A stretch of 64,000 bases of DNA from assembly GCF_009647655.1 (NCBI RefSeq), contig NZ_WJFD01000001.1, forward strand, positions 1,178,001 to 1,242,000. The letters run 5' to 3'. The notes beneath the pieces were generated by a model. The model ran no database searches and had not been told where the DNA came from. It was given only the letters and a program-made list of their open reading frames with translations. The position numbers were made by a program, and so were the translations under genes. Source of the stretch: Chitinophaga sp. SYP-B3965. Its GTDB lineage: Bacteria > Bacteroidota > Bacteroidia > Chitinophagales > Chitinophagaceae. Shown one piece after another: positions 26,549-35,324 of this stretch (position 1 is the stretch's first letter; every line of letters starts with the position of its first letter).

Positions 26549-28864
26549 ATGAGAAAGATATTAAAGATTGCAAAGCTTGAGCTTAGTATTTTGATCTATT
26601 CGCCGGTTATCTGGATCGTGCTTCCCATATTTTGTGTGTTGTGCAGCATCACCGTGATGGGAACGCTGGAAAGCTTTCAGAATTCCATTGCGTTGCACGG
26701 GCGGTTGTCGAGCCCTATTACCAGGAACGTTTATGGTATACCGGCCGGTTTTTTTGTAACTATTCAGCAGACCCTATACCTATATCTGCCTATTTTGACC
26801 ATGGGCATCATGAGCCGGGAAACCAGCAGTGGTTCTATTAAGCTATTACTGTCTTCCCCGGTTAAACTACGGGAGATCATTCTTGGCAAGTACCTGGCAC
26901 TGGTAACACTGTGCCTGGCTTTTATTGCCATCATCACTTTATTTGCCATTACCGGTATTTTGACCATTGAACATGCAGATACGGGTATGTTGATGGCAGG
27001 AATATTCGGGCTGTTCCTGCTGATCTGTACCTATGCGGCCATCGGGCTTTTTATGTCCTGCCTCACTAACTACCAGATCGTGGCAGCCATCGCTACGCTG
27101 GCAGTATTTGCGGCATTAAGGTATGTAGGTGGCATCGGCCAGTCTATGGATATTGTGCGGGATATCACTTCCTTCCTTTCCATTTCAGGCAGCATTCAAA
27201 TGATGATCATGGGATTGATCTCCACGAAAGATGTGGCGTACTATCTGATCATCATATTCCTGTTCCTCGCACTGTCCGTACTTTACCTGAGAAATCAGCG
27301 TGAGCTGAAACCCTGGCGTGTAAAGGCAGGGCGTTATGTGCTCCTGCTTGTAGCTGTGTTTGGTGTAGGTTATCTCACCACCATTCCCGCATTGATCGGT
27401 TATCTCGATCTGTCCGCAGGAAAACAAATGACGATCTCAGTACCCGCTCAGCAGGTAGCAAAGAAGATAACCGGGAAATTGAAGATAACCACCTATGTGA
27501 ACATGCTGGCGCCTAATCCATACAATTTAATGCCGGTGTTCCGCAATGGTGATCTCGAATCTCAAAGCATGTACAAGCGCTTTATTCCGGGTATTGAGAA
27601 TGAGTACGTGTACTATTACCATGAGATCACAGATACCATGATGTCCGTTACCAGGTGGAACCCCAATTTCAAGGGTATCAAAGACATTCATGAGCTGGGG
27701 GAAAAAGTTGCTTTGGTGAGCGACTTCGACTTTAAAAATTTCGTAGGGCCTGAAGAGATTGACAAAATGATCGATCTTAAACCGGAGGGCTACATGAATA
27801 TCAGGAAGCTGGAATACAACGGGAAAAGCACTTACCTGCGGTTCTTTATGGATGAATATGGACAGTACCCGCAGGAAGCAGAATGGATAGCCGCATTGAA
27901 ACGTTTATCGGTAGAAGATCCCAATATCCTCTTTTTATCCGGCAATAATGAAACAGGTATTTCGGATAAGAAGGACCGGGGATATGCCACTATCCTCAGT
28001 GATAGATCCAAAAGAAAGGCGATGGTGAACCAGGGTTTCCAGGTGGATACGATTAACCTGGACAGCCAGGACCTGCCTGCTAAAACTGACATCCTGGTGA
28101 TTGCTGATCCTACGGTAGCTCTGAGTGATATCACGCTTGGAAAAATAAAACAGTATATAGAACGCGGAGGAAACCTGCTGATCACTACTAATCCCGGAAG
28201 GCAATCTGTTATCAATCCTGTTTTAGCTAACCTGGGTATTCAGCAAAAGCCGGGCATGTTAGTTAAGCCGGAAAAAGATCTTGACCAGCAAAAGATTGCT
28301 GCTGTATATGCACCGCAGGCAAAAGACATTGACCGTTATGTGCCACTCTTTCTACAGGCAAAAAAGAATGTGATATTAGATAAGGCTTCCGCTTTAATAT
28401 ATGATGCATCCGGTCCTTTTGAAATTCAGCCATTATTGATGAGCCCTGCAGGTGGCTGGAACAAAGTGGTACCTGTTAATGACAGTATGCCTTCACTGGT
28501 GTTTGATGTCGCACAGGGCGATGAAAGAGGCACCTTCCCGGTTGCTGTAACCCTGAAACGAAAAGTGAACGGCAAAGAACAACGCATCATTGTTTCCGGT
28601 GATGCAGACTACCTCGGCAATAGCCAGTTTGAAAATGTAGAACGGGAGGTAAAAGAAGTAAGACTGTACAGTGTAGACATTTTGTTCAGGTGGCTGAGCA
28701 TTGGTCAGTTTCCGTTCGATGAGAACCGGCCTGAGGCTAAAGACGTAGATATGACGGTTAGCAAGGAACAGCTTTCCCTGTTGACGATTGCTTTCAAATA
28801 CATTCTCCCGGCGATACTAGTAATACTGGGTGCTATTATCCTGTTCAAAAGACGCAATAACTGA
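26549..28864 (+). CDS. ABC permease fused to GldG-like domain (GldF-GldG fusion)
   Basis: A 771-residue protein from the ATG at 26549, which is seven bases after the ATPase stop. The N-terminal ~270 residues hold about seven membrane helices of the ABC-2 permease type (GldF-like: TMGIMSRETSSGSIKLLLSSPV and similar). After a periplasmic entry comes a large soluble GldG/ABC-transporter-auxiliary domain (about 290-730; KLKITTYVNMLAPNPYN, FLSGNNETG, ILVIADP, IERGGNLLITTNPG), then one final helix (about 745-765) and RRNN. GldA, GldF and GldG are needed for gliding or T9SS function in Flavobacterium; in others such transporters have unknown cargo. Here the fusion and the SusCD setting suggest a different cargo. 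Confidence 0.88.
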   Translation: MRKILKIAKLELSILIYSPVIWIVLPIFCVLCSITVMGTLESFQNSIALHGRLSSPITRNVYGIPAGFFVTIQQTLYLYLPILTMGIMSRETSSGSIKLLLSSPVKLREIILGKYLALVTLCLAFIAIITLFAITGILTIEHADTGMLMAGIFGLFLLICTYAAIGLFMSCLTNYQIVAAIATLAVFAALRYVGGIGQSMDIVRDITSFLSISGSIQMMIMGLISTKDVAYYLIIIFLFLALSVLYLRNQRELKPWRVKAGRYVLLLVAVFGVGYLTTIPALIGYLDLSAGKQMTISVPAQQVAKKITGKLKITTYVNMLAPNPYNLMPVFRNGDLESQSMYKRFIPGIENEYVYYYHEITDTMMSVTRWNPNFKGIKDIHELGEKVALVSDFDFKNFVGPEEIDKMIDLKPEGYMNIRKLEYNGKSTYLRFFMDEYGQYPQEAEWIAALKRLSVEDPNILFLSGNNETGISDKKDRGYATILSDRSKRKAMVNQGFQVDTINLDSQDLPAKTDILVIADPTVALSDITLGKIKQYIERGGNLLITTNPGRQSVINPVLANLGIQQKPGMLVKPEKDLDQQKIAAVYAPQAKDIDRYVPLFLQAKKNVILDKASALIYDASGPFEIQPLLMSPAGGWNKVVPVNDSMPSLVFDVAQGDERGTFPVAVTLKRKVNGKEQRIIVSGDADYLGNSQFENVEREVKEVRLYSVDILFRWLSIGQFPFDENRPEAKDVDMTVSKEQLSLLTIAFKYILPAILVILGAIILFKRRNN

Positions 28865-30183
28865 TGAGTTTTAAAACCGATAAGCAAACACAGGAAGACC
28901 TGAATATTTTCAGTAAGCCAGGCAAGGATGCTGTTTTTAATATCTACAATCAAACGCATACCAGCGGCGGCGCAACTATCCTGGAAAGGTTATTCCTGTT
29001 TCCGCTGGATAATGCAGATGCTATCAACAACAGAAGTCTGACCATTCAGTTCTTCAGCAGGGTAACATTGCCTTTCCCCATCAAAGCAGCTGCACTGGAC
29101 AGTGCAGAGATCTACCTGGCCATGACTGATCCGAGAACAAGGCTTTCGGCTGAGCAGCAGAATTTAACCAGGAAATTCAGCCAGATGATCTCTGCAGATG
29201 GCGATTACAAACTGATCGTTCAGGGGATAGGGGCCATACTGGAAATATGTACGGACCTGGCTGTTTTTCTGAAAGAGATCGGTCCAATCCCGCAAGACCT
29301 GCAGGCGATAGAAGGGTTGCTAAAAACTATTATGAGTGAGGGCCGGCCCAATGCAAAACTTTCCTATGAAACAGCGGTTCGTCTGGATGGGGTGTTCAGG
29401 TTCACTATCCGCGATACAGTAAAGGAAATACTCGCTTACATCTATCACCTGGATGTGTACATGTCTATTGCACAGGTAGCAACAGCGCGTAAATATGTTT
29501 TCCCGGTTGCCCTTGATAAGGGTGATCATACGGTAACACTGCGCCAGGTTTACCACCCCCTGGTTAAAAATGCAACAGCAAATGATATCACCATCACCCC
29601 TGAGAAGAATGTTTTATTTCTTACCGGGGCTAATATGGCTGGTAAATCTACTTTAATGAAATCGATGGGGATTGCGCTTTACCTGGCGCATATGGGCCTG
29701 CCTGTAGCAGCCGAAGGAATGGAATTTTCTGTGAGGGATGGCATATATACTACCATCAATCTCCCGGATGACCTGAGTTCCGGGATTAGTCATTTCTATG
29801 CAGAGGTGTTGCGGGTAAAGAAAGTAGCCAAAGAGCTGGGAGCAGATAAAAACCTGTTCATCATTTTTGATGAGCTTTTTCGTGGTACGAATGTAAAGGA
29901 TGCATATGAGGGAACCATTGCTATTACACAGGCTTTTGCGGGAAGGCGGAACTGCATGTTCGTGGTTTCTACACACATCATTGAAGCAGGAGATGTATTG
30001 GCAAAGCAATGCCCCAATATCAATTTTGTGTACCTCCCTACCAGGATGGAGGGGAACACACCTGTGTATACTTACAAACTGGAAACAGGTATTACGGCAG
30101 ACCGGCATGGCATGGTCATCATCAATAATGAACGGATCCTGGAGATCATCAGGAGCAGAAAAAGCAAAACAGCGAGCGTATGA
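28864..30183 (+). CDS. MutS-type ATPase without mismatch-recognition domains (first of pair)
   Basis: A 439-residue protein whose ATG shares one base with the preceding stop. The first ~230 residues are helical and correspond to the lever/clamp region; the C-terminal ~200 are the MutS ATPase: Walker A GANMAGKST (255-263), then LAHMGLPVAAEGMEFSVRDG, GISHFYAEVLRVKKV, Walker B LFIIFDELFRGTN and FVVSTHIIEAG. The N-terminal mismatch-binding and connector domains of true MutS are absent, and there is no Smr domain as in MutS2. Small MutS-like proteins of this form occur widely in Bacteroidota and their role is unknown. Its place in a transport operon is unexpected for a DNA-repair protein. Confidence 0.85.
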   Translation: MSFKTDKQTQEDLNIFSKPGKDAVFNIYNQTHTSGGATILERLFLFPLDNADAINNRSLTIQFFSRVTLPFPIKAAALDSAEIYLAMTDPRTRLSAEQQNLTRKFSQMISADGDYKLIVQGIGAILEICTDLAVFLKEIGPIPQDLQAIEGLLKTIMSEGRPNAKLSYETAVRLDGVFRFTIRDTVKEILAYIYHLDVYMSIAQVATARKYVFPVALDKGDHTVTLRQVYHPLVKNATANDITITPEKNVLFLTGANMAGKSTLMKSMGIALYLAHMGLPVAAEGMEFSVRDGIYTTINLPDDLSSGISHFYAEVLRVKKVAKELGADKNLFIIFDELFRGTNVKDAYEGTIAITQAFAGRRNCMFVVSTHIIEAGDVLAKQCPNINFVYLPTRMEGNTPVYTYKLETGITADRHGMVIINNERILEIIRSRKSKTASV

Positions 30184-31487
30184 GTTTCTTTGCAGATAAA
30201 CAGACCTTGAATGACCTCAATATTCCGGGGCGCCATAAGAACAATTCCATCTCCCGTCTTTTTGATACCGTGATCACCATGGGTGGCCGTAAACTGATGG
30301 ACCATCTGTTCCAGCATCCGTTAACGGATGCGGAGGAGATCAATCAGCGAAGCAGCATATTCAGGTACTTCTCTACCCAGCCTGTAACTTTTCCGTTTAC
30401 AGCGGAAGAATTTGCGGTGATGGAAAACTACCTGAGCGCGGGAGGGAGCAATATCATGCACGTGCTCTCTAAGAAAGTATTGCAGATCGTAGCGCAGGAT
30501 ACCGCATATGAGCAATTAAACGGGGAAATATGCAAGACCATTGAAATGCTCAACCATTTCAGGGATTTTGCTGAACAGCTGCAGGACCGGGAAGGTGCTT
30601 ACAAAGAGCAGCTGGAATTGATCGGGGTAATTTTTCGTCATCCAAAACTCAGCTGGCTGCAGCAGGAGCGGGGAGTGAACAGCTTATCCCTGGTGAAACT
30701 GGTGAAGTATGATCATCTGCTGAGAACAGCCATGCATGCCCAAATGAAGCAGCTGATGACGCTCATCTTTCATCTGGATGTATATGTGGCGGTATCAGCC
30801 ATTGGCAGGCAAAGAAGATTTAATTATGCAGTTGCGCTGCCCAAAAGCAGTAACAAGTTAACGATTACGGATCTTTATCATCCTGCGGTTGAAAATGCCA
30901 TAGGAAATACGGTTTCCTTATCCGGGAACAAAAACGTGATATTCCTCACAGGAGCAAACATGGCAGGGAAATCTACCCTGATGAAATCTTTCGGGATCTG
31001 TGTTTACCTGGCACATATGGGTTTTCCGGTGGCAGCCAGCCAGATGGAATTCTCTGTGATGGATGGCCTCTATACTTCCATTAACGTACCTGATAGCCTG
31101 GAATTGGGCTACAGTCATTTTTATGCGGAGGTGCTTCGTGTAAAAACAGTAGCGGAAGAAGTAGCTGCGGACAAGGACCTGTACGTAATATTTGATGAGC
31201 TGTTTAAAGGCACCAATGTTAAAGATGCCTATGATGCCACGCTAAGCATCACCGAAGCTTTTTCGGAAAACAGGAACTGCTTTTTCATTATTTCCACGCA
31301 TATTATTGAAGTAGGAGAGGCACTAAGGGAGCAGTGTGATAATTTCAGCTTTACTTATCTCCCTACCATTATGGAAGGCCATAAGCCTACTTATACCTAC
31401 AAACTAACGGAAGGTATTACACAGGACAGGCAGGGGATGATCATTATAGAGAATGAGGGGATCCTGGAGATCGTAAAAGGGGGCTAA
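30180..31487 (+). CDS. MutS-type ATPase without mismatch-recognition domains (second of pair)
   Basis: A 435-residue paralogue of the preceding protein, overlapping it by four bases (ATGA). The same blocks appear in the same order: Walker A GANMAGKST (258-266), LAHMGFPVAASQMEFSVMDG, GYSHFYAEVLRVKTV, Walker B LYVIFDELFKGTN and FIISTHIIEVG. N-terminal similarity is weaker (both begin with MSF, K/ADKQT and DLN). MutS ATPases act as dimers with composite sites, so the pair probably forms a heterodimer. It is the last gene of the operon and is followed by a terminator. Confidence 0.85.
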   Translation: MSFFADKQTLNDLNIPGRHKNNSISRLFDTVITMGGRKLMDHLFQHPLTDAEEINQRSSIFRYFSTQPVTFPFTAEEFAVMENYLSAGGSNIMHVLSKKVLQIVAQDTAYEQLNGEICKTIEMLNHFRDFAEQLQDREGAYKEQLELIGVIFRHPKLSWLQQERGVNSLSLVKLVKYDHLLRTAMHAQMKQLMTLIFHLDVYVAVSAIGRQRRFNYAVALPKSSNKLTITDLYHPAVENAIGNTVSLSGNKNVIFLTGANMAGKSTLMKSFGICVYLAHMGFPVAASQMEFSVMDGLYTSINVPDSLELGYSHFYAEVLRVKTVAEEVAADKDLYVIFDELFKGTNVKDAYDATLSITEAFSENRNCFFIISTHIIEVGEALREQCDNFSFTYLPTIMEGHKPTYTYKLTEGITQDRQGMIIIENEGILEIVKGG

Positions 31488-31538
31488 GCCAACCATTATA
31501 AATTGAAGAGAGCTTTTCTTGTTAAGTGCTCCAAAAGC

Positions 31539-31565
31539 AAAACGGCCTTTTAGGCCGTTTTGTTA
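31539..31565 (+). terminator. Terminator of the SusCD-ABC-MutS operon
   Basis: AAAACGGCCT (31539-31548) pairs with AGGCCGTTTT (31552-31561), a ten-pair helix with a three-base loop, then TGTTATTG and further T-rich sequence. It lies 52 bases after the last stop. Confidence 0.85.
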
Positions 31566-31950
31566 TTGTTCTTTTATTCTTTCAACGAAAAGAGAAAAAC
31601 TGCCTAAAAGGTCGTTTTGCTTTTGTTCTTTTATTCTTTCAACGAAAAGAGAAAAGGCTGCCTAAAAAGGTCGTTTTGCTTTTGTTCTTTTATTCTTTCA
31701 ACAAGAAGAGAAAAGGCTGCCTAAAAGGTTGTTTTGCTTTTGTTCTTTTATTCTTTCAACAAAAAGAGAAAAGGCTGCCTAAAAAGGTCGTTTTGCTTTT
31801 GTTCTTTATTCTTTCAACAAAAAGAGAAAACTGCCTAAAAGGTTGTTTTGCTTTTGTTCTTTTATTCTTTCAACAAAAAGAGAAAAGGCTGCCTAAAAAG
31901 GTCGTTTTGCTTTTGTTCTTTATTCTTTCAACAAGAAGAGAAAAACCGCC
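31557..31950. repeat. Seven-unit tandem repeat (about 55-59 bases per unit)
   Basis: Each unit reads approximately TTTTGCTTTTGTTC, TTTATTCTTTCAAC, a purine block AAAAGAGAAAAGG and CTGCCTAAAAAGG. Units differ by single substitutions (CGAAAAG, AAAAAG, AAGAAG) and by one- to three-base indels. Two unit types alternate (with -AAAAAGGTC or -AAAAGGTT). The junction sequence GCCTAAAAGGTCGTTTTGC is a near copy, in reverse, of the operon terminator stem, so the array probably grew from that terminator. A + frame runs through it, but it is low-complexity and follows the repeat. Confidence 0.9.
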
Positions 31951-31970
31951 CTTTGCAGCGCGGCAAACAT

Positions 31971-33923
31971 TTAGCTTTTCATTTTCTCTTCCAGTTCCAT
32001 CACCTTTTCAAACACTTCCTCATATTCCGTATTGGCTTTGGCCAGATCTGCATTCGCTTTCTTATAAGCATCTTCCGTGTTGCGGAATTTCTGTTTATCG
32101 CCATATACATCCGGGTTGGCCATATCAGCTTCCAGGTGTTTCAGGCGGTCTTTCAGCGTAGTGATCTGCTGTTCCAGTTGCTCCGACAACTTTTGCTGTT
32201 TCTGCAATTCTCTCTTCAGGTCCTTGTCTATGGAGCTTTTCTGCGGCGCCGGATTAGTTGGCGCTTGCGTCTGCTGTACTACCGGAGCGTTTTTTTTTTC
32301 GGCTTTTGCAGGTGCTGCTGCTAATGCCTGGCGTTTCTTCCATTCTTCCCACTCGGTGTAGTTGCCTTTGAATTCCTTGATCTCACCATCTACGATCTCC
32401 CAGATCTTGTTAGCGGTTTTGCTCACAAAATACCGGTCGTGCGATACGAGTACGAGGCTGCCTTCATATTTACCTAAAGCATCAATCAGCATCTCTACAG
32501 AGTTGATGTCCAGGTGGTTCGTGGGCTCATCCAGCAGCAGGAAGTTGGCCTGGCCGATGATCACTTTACCTAATGCTACACGGGCTTTCTCTCCTCCGGA
32601 AAGGATCCTTACTTTCTTGAAAACATCATCACCCTGGAACAGGAAGCAACCCAGCAGGGTACGCAGTTCTACTTCGGAACGGCCGCTGCCTACGCTCTTC
32701 AGCTCTTCCAGGATCTCATTATCCATGTGTAATGCTTCCAGCTGGTGCTGGGCATAGAAACTGGTTACTACGTTGTGGCCGGGTACACGGTTACCTTCAA
32801 ATTGTTCTGTTCCTGCAATCACGCGGAGCAGGGTGGATTTACCTTTACCGTTTGCACCGATCAGCGCGATCTTATCGCCGCGGTTGATCTCTGCACTGGT
32901 GTTCTTCAGGATGGTGAGGTTGCCGAAGGACTTGCTCACATTCTCCAAAGTAGTGAGGATCTTACCGGGCATTTTATCTACGGTAAAGTTCATCCGTATT
33001 TTGGATGGACCACTGTCCGTTTGCTCGATCCTTTCTATTTTATCCAGCCGCTTGGCGATACTTTGTGCCTGCGCAGCTTTGGAAGCTTTCGCTTTAAATC
33101 TTTCTATAAATTTTTCCTGTTGTTTGATGTAATCCTGCTGGTTTTCGAATGCGCGTTGCTGTAATTCACGGCGCATGATCTTTTCCTCCTCATAATCAGA
33201 GTAGTTACCGGCATAGTGATGTAATTCCTGTTGATAGACCTCTACTACTTTGTTCACCATCCTGTCCAGGAAATACCGGTCGTGGGACACGATGATCACC
33301 GCGCCTTCGTAATTAGAGAGGTATTTTTCCAGCCATTCGATGGAGGGAAGGTCAAGGTGGTTGGTCGGTTCATCGAGCATCAGCACATCGGGCTTTTGCA
33401 GGATGATCCTGGCCAGCAGTACCCGCATACGCCATCCTCCGGAGAATTGGTTGTAAGGGCGTTCCAGGTCTGCCGTGGTGAAACCAAGGCCTTCCAGTAC
33501 GGTAGCTGTTTTATGACGGATGTTGTATCCGTCCAGGATATCGAATTCGTGGAGTTTATCGCTGTATGCATGCAGGATAGCCTCATCCTGGGAATGTTCC
33601 AGTTTAGCGGTGAGTTCTTCCAGTTCCTTTTCTACTTTCTGTGCTTCGGTGAAGGCGGTCATCCCTACATTGAGGATGCTGTCGTCCGTTTCAAAGCTCA
33701 GGAGGTCCTGGTTAAAGAAGCCAAGGCTGAGGTTGCGGATCTTATTCACACTTCCTTTAGAAATAGAGTATTCTCCGTTGATAATACGGAGAAGGGTGGA
33801 TTTACCGGTACCGTTCAGACCAATGAGTCCGATGCGGTCTCCCGGTATGACATGCAAGGAAGAATCTTTAATGATGGTTCTTGCGCCGAATTCGAATGTT
33901 ATGTCCTGCAGTGCGATGAGCAT
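31971..33923 (-). CDS. ABC-F family ATPase (ribosome-associated type)
   Basis: A 650-residue soluble protein with two ABC cassettes and no membrane segments. Cassette 1 has GLNGTGKST, FSGGWRMR and VLMLDEPTNHLDLPS; cassette 2 has GANGKGKST, LSGGEKAR and FLLLDEPTNHLDINS. Between them lies the charged linker with the P-site-tRNA-interaction motif region (EEKIMRRELQQRAFENQQDY). The C-terminus is a coiled coil (about 560-648) as in Uup and related proteins. Known ABC-F proteins bind the ribosomal E site and relieve stalled translation, sometimes with antibiotic protection. The exact subgroup cannot be set here. It is divergent from the DUF3347 gene with a symmetric promoter region. Confidence 0.92.
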   Translation of the reverse strand: MLIALQDITFEFGARTIIKDSSLHVIPGDRIGLIGLNGTGKSTLLRIINGEYSISKGSVNKIRNLSLGFFNQDLLSFETDDSILNVGMTAFTEAQKVEKELEELTAKLEHSQDEAILHAYSDKLHEFDILDGYNIRHKTATVLEGLGFTTADLERPYNQFSGGWRMRVLLARIILQKPDVLMLDEPTNHLDLPSIEWLEKYLSNYEGAVIIVSHDRYFLDRMVNKVVEVYQQELHHYAGNYSDYEEEKIMRRELQQRAFENQQDYIKQQEKFIERFKAKASKAAQAQSIAKRLDKIERIEQTDSGPSKIRMNFTVDKMPGKILTTLENVSKSFGNLTILKNTSAEINRGDKIALIGANGKGKSTLLRVIAGTEQFEGNRVPGHNVVTSFYAQHQLEALHMDNEILEELKSVGSGRSEVELRTLLGCFLFQGDDVFKKVRILSGGEKARVALGKVIIGQANFLLLDEPTNHLDINSVEMLIDALGKYEGSLVLVSHDRYFVSKTANKIWEIVDGEIKEFKGNYTEWEEWKKRQALAAAPAKAEKKNAPVVQQTQAPTNPAPQKSSIDKDLKRELQKQQKLSEQLEQQITTLKDRLKHLEADMANPDVYGDKQKFRNTEDAYKKANADLAKANTEYEEVFEKVMELEEKMKS

Positions 33924-33945
33924 ACTTGAAATTGCTATTAAACGC

Positions 33946-33979
33946 GCAAAGATAGTACATTTTTTGGTGCTATCTTTGC
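33946..33979. promoter_or_regulatory. Symmetric divergent promoter region (inverted TATCTTTG boxes)
   Basis: GCAAAGATAG (33946-33955) and CTATCTTTGC (33970-33979) are perfect reverse complements. Each arm contains a TATCTTTG box, matching TAnnTTTG, one reading toward the ABC-F gene and the other toward the DUF3347 gene. No TTG is found at either -33 position. Confidence 0.5.
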
Positions 33980-33994
33980 CTCAAATCATATCGT

Positions 33995-34585
33995 ATGCGT
34001 TTGAATCAATATATTTGGATATTAGCTACAGCAGCCTTGTTTGCAGCCTGCCAGCAGGCTGGCACTTCCTCTTCTGCAGACTCAACAGCGCAAAGCACTT
34101 CCGGCGATCTCCAGGCGCCGTTTTCCAACGAATTCTACGATTCCCTGAAAGTGGCGATGACGGCCTATTATCAACTATCCGGCGCATTGGTGAAATCTGA
34201 TACCCTGGCAGCAGACCTGGCGGCGGTTTCCCTGAAAGCGCACCTGGATAGTTTGCCGATAACACGCCTGGGAGTGGATTCTGCGCGGGAAAGTGAATTG
34301 CTGGTGAATGCAGGAGATATCGCGGCGGAACTGAAGGGGCTATTAATAGAAAAAGGCGGACTCGACGCCCGCAGGGAGTCTTTCAATATGGTGTCTGAAA
34401 TGATGTACGACCTGGTGAAGGTGACGGGATTGAAAGGCGCTACGGTTTACCGGCAATATTGCCCGATGGCATTTAATGATAAAGGGGCCTACTGGCTGAG
34501 TGATAAAGCGGAGATCCTGAACCCTTATTTTGGGGATGCGATGCTTACCTGCGGATCCGTAACGGATACGCTGCGTTATCAATGA
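33995..34585 (+). CDS. DUF3347 lipoprotein
   Basis: A 196-residue lipoprotein with lipobox LFAAC (Cys19) and a Ser/Thr/Ala-rich linker. The DUF3347 domain (about 45-195) is recognised by FYDSLKVAMTAYYQLSGALV, YRQYCPMAFNDKGAYWLS and the ending NPYFGDAMLTCGSV. The Cys-His/Met-like residues in YCPMA and MLTCG suggest metal binding; family members often occur with copper- or heavy-metal-efflux adaptors. Here no efflux gene is adjacent. The 3' end overlaps the convergent glycosylase gene by seven bases. Confidence 0.85.
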   Translation: MRLNQYIWILATAALFAACQQAGTSSSADSTAQSTSGDLQAPFSNEFYDSLKVAMTAYYQLSGALVKSDTLAADLAAVSLKAHLDSLPITRLGVDSARESELLVNAGDIAAELKGLLIEKGGLDARRESFNMVSEMMYDLVKVTGLKGATVYRQYCPMAFNDKGAYWLSDKAEILNPYFGDAMLTCGSVTDTLRYQ

Positions 34586-35271
34586 TCACTGAAAGCGGTC
34601 AGGTACTTATCAATATACTCCTGTTTGCGTTTGTTGCGATACTGCATTACAAACCTCGGATGTTCCAGTGGTACTATCTTTTTAAAGAAGCGTTCCTTCT
34701 CATTCAGTTGGGTAAGGAACGCTGCGTTTTTACCCGTTCCCAAACAATATCCTACAGAGCGGTCCATTCCAAAGGCGAGTTGCTTGTGGATATTGGATAC
34801 CATGAAATCATACACTGCTGCTGTTAATTCCTTGCTGTCATAATAATTGTAATTCACTTCTTTGCCGCCGGGTTTCAATGCGGTGAAACCCAGGGGAGAC
34901 ATGGAGCCGATATAGAAATCCTTGTAGAAAGCTTTCGGGCCGCCATATGCAGCAATCACATCGTATACAAAAACAGAAGAAGGTTCAAAGGTTTTGATGC
35001 CCGGGATGATGATGCCGCAAGGATCTGCCAGCCGGTGGGAGTCTGTGAAAGGAACACCGGTCAGCCCTGCGCCCAAACGTCCCGGGTTAATGCCCACGAT
35101 CATGCGCCGCTGGTGATGATCCTCATAGAATTTTTTGTAGAATTTCGTCATTGTTTCCACTACGCCTGCCTGCTCCCGGAAGGGATTCATGATGCGGATG
35201 TCTTTCGGCAGTTTGCCGGTGAAAGCCAGGTGTGTGTTGAATTGAATGATGTGATCGGCGAATGACAGCAT
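34579..35271 (-). CDS. SMUG2-like uracil-DNA glycosylase family protein
   Basis: A 230-residue protein from the ATG at 35271; the longer open frame to 35649 is antisense to the next gene and has no protein-like character. The UDG fold is shown by motif 1 VGINPGRLGAGLTGVPFTDS and the C-terminal motif EHPRFVMQYR. The first motif matches the SMUG type (GMNPGxxGxxxTGVPF). Such enzymes excise uracil or other deaminated and oxidised bases from DNA to start base-excision repair. It is divergent from the DUF6929-like gene, starts separated by 53 bases. Confidence 0.87.
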   Translation of the reverse strand: MLSFADHIIQFNTHLAFTGKLPKDIRIMNPFREQAGVVETMTKFYKKFYEDHHQRRMIVGINPGRLGAGLTGVPFTDSHRLADPCGIIIPGIKTFEPSSVFVYDVIAAYGGPKAFYKDFYIGSMSPLGFTALKPGGKEVNYNYYDSKELTAAVYDFMVSNIHKQLAFGMDRSVGYCLGTGKNAAFLTQLNEKERFFKKIVPLEHPRFVMQYRNKRKQEYIDKYLTAFSDH

Positions 35272-35312
35272 GGGTATATTCAAATTAAGGCTGCAATTTC
35301 GATATAAATTTC

Positions 35313-35320
35313 TAAGTTTG
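35313..35320 (+). promoter_or_regulatory. Promoter -7 box (TAAGTTTG) placed for leaderless start
   Basis: The octamer matches TAnnTTTG and ends four bases before the ATG at 35325, the same spacing as at 141-148 and 3748-3741. Confidence 0.45.
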
Positions 35321-35324
35321 ATTG

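Noticed and set aside
25612-28864. ABC/GldFG genes as the gliding-motility transporter itself
   Set aside because: The GldF and GldG parts are fused and the genes lie inside a SusCD-regulated operon with no other gld genes; similarity alone does not support a gliding role.
28864-31487. Canonical mutS mismatch-repair genes
   Set aside because: Half the normal length, lacking the mismatch-binding domains.
31557-31950. CRISPR array at the 55-59 base repeats
   Set aside because: Units are contiguous, there are no unique spacers and no cas genes.
31526-32161. A 211-codon + strand frame through the tandem repeat (FAFVLLFFQQKEKRLPKK-type repeats)
   Set aside because: It follows from an open repeat unit, is low-complexity, begins inside the terminator and runs antisense into the ABC-F gene.
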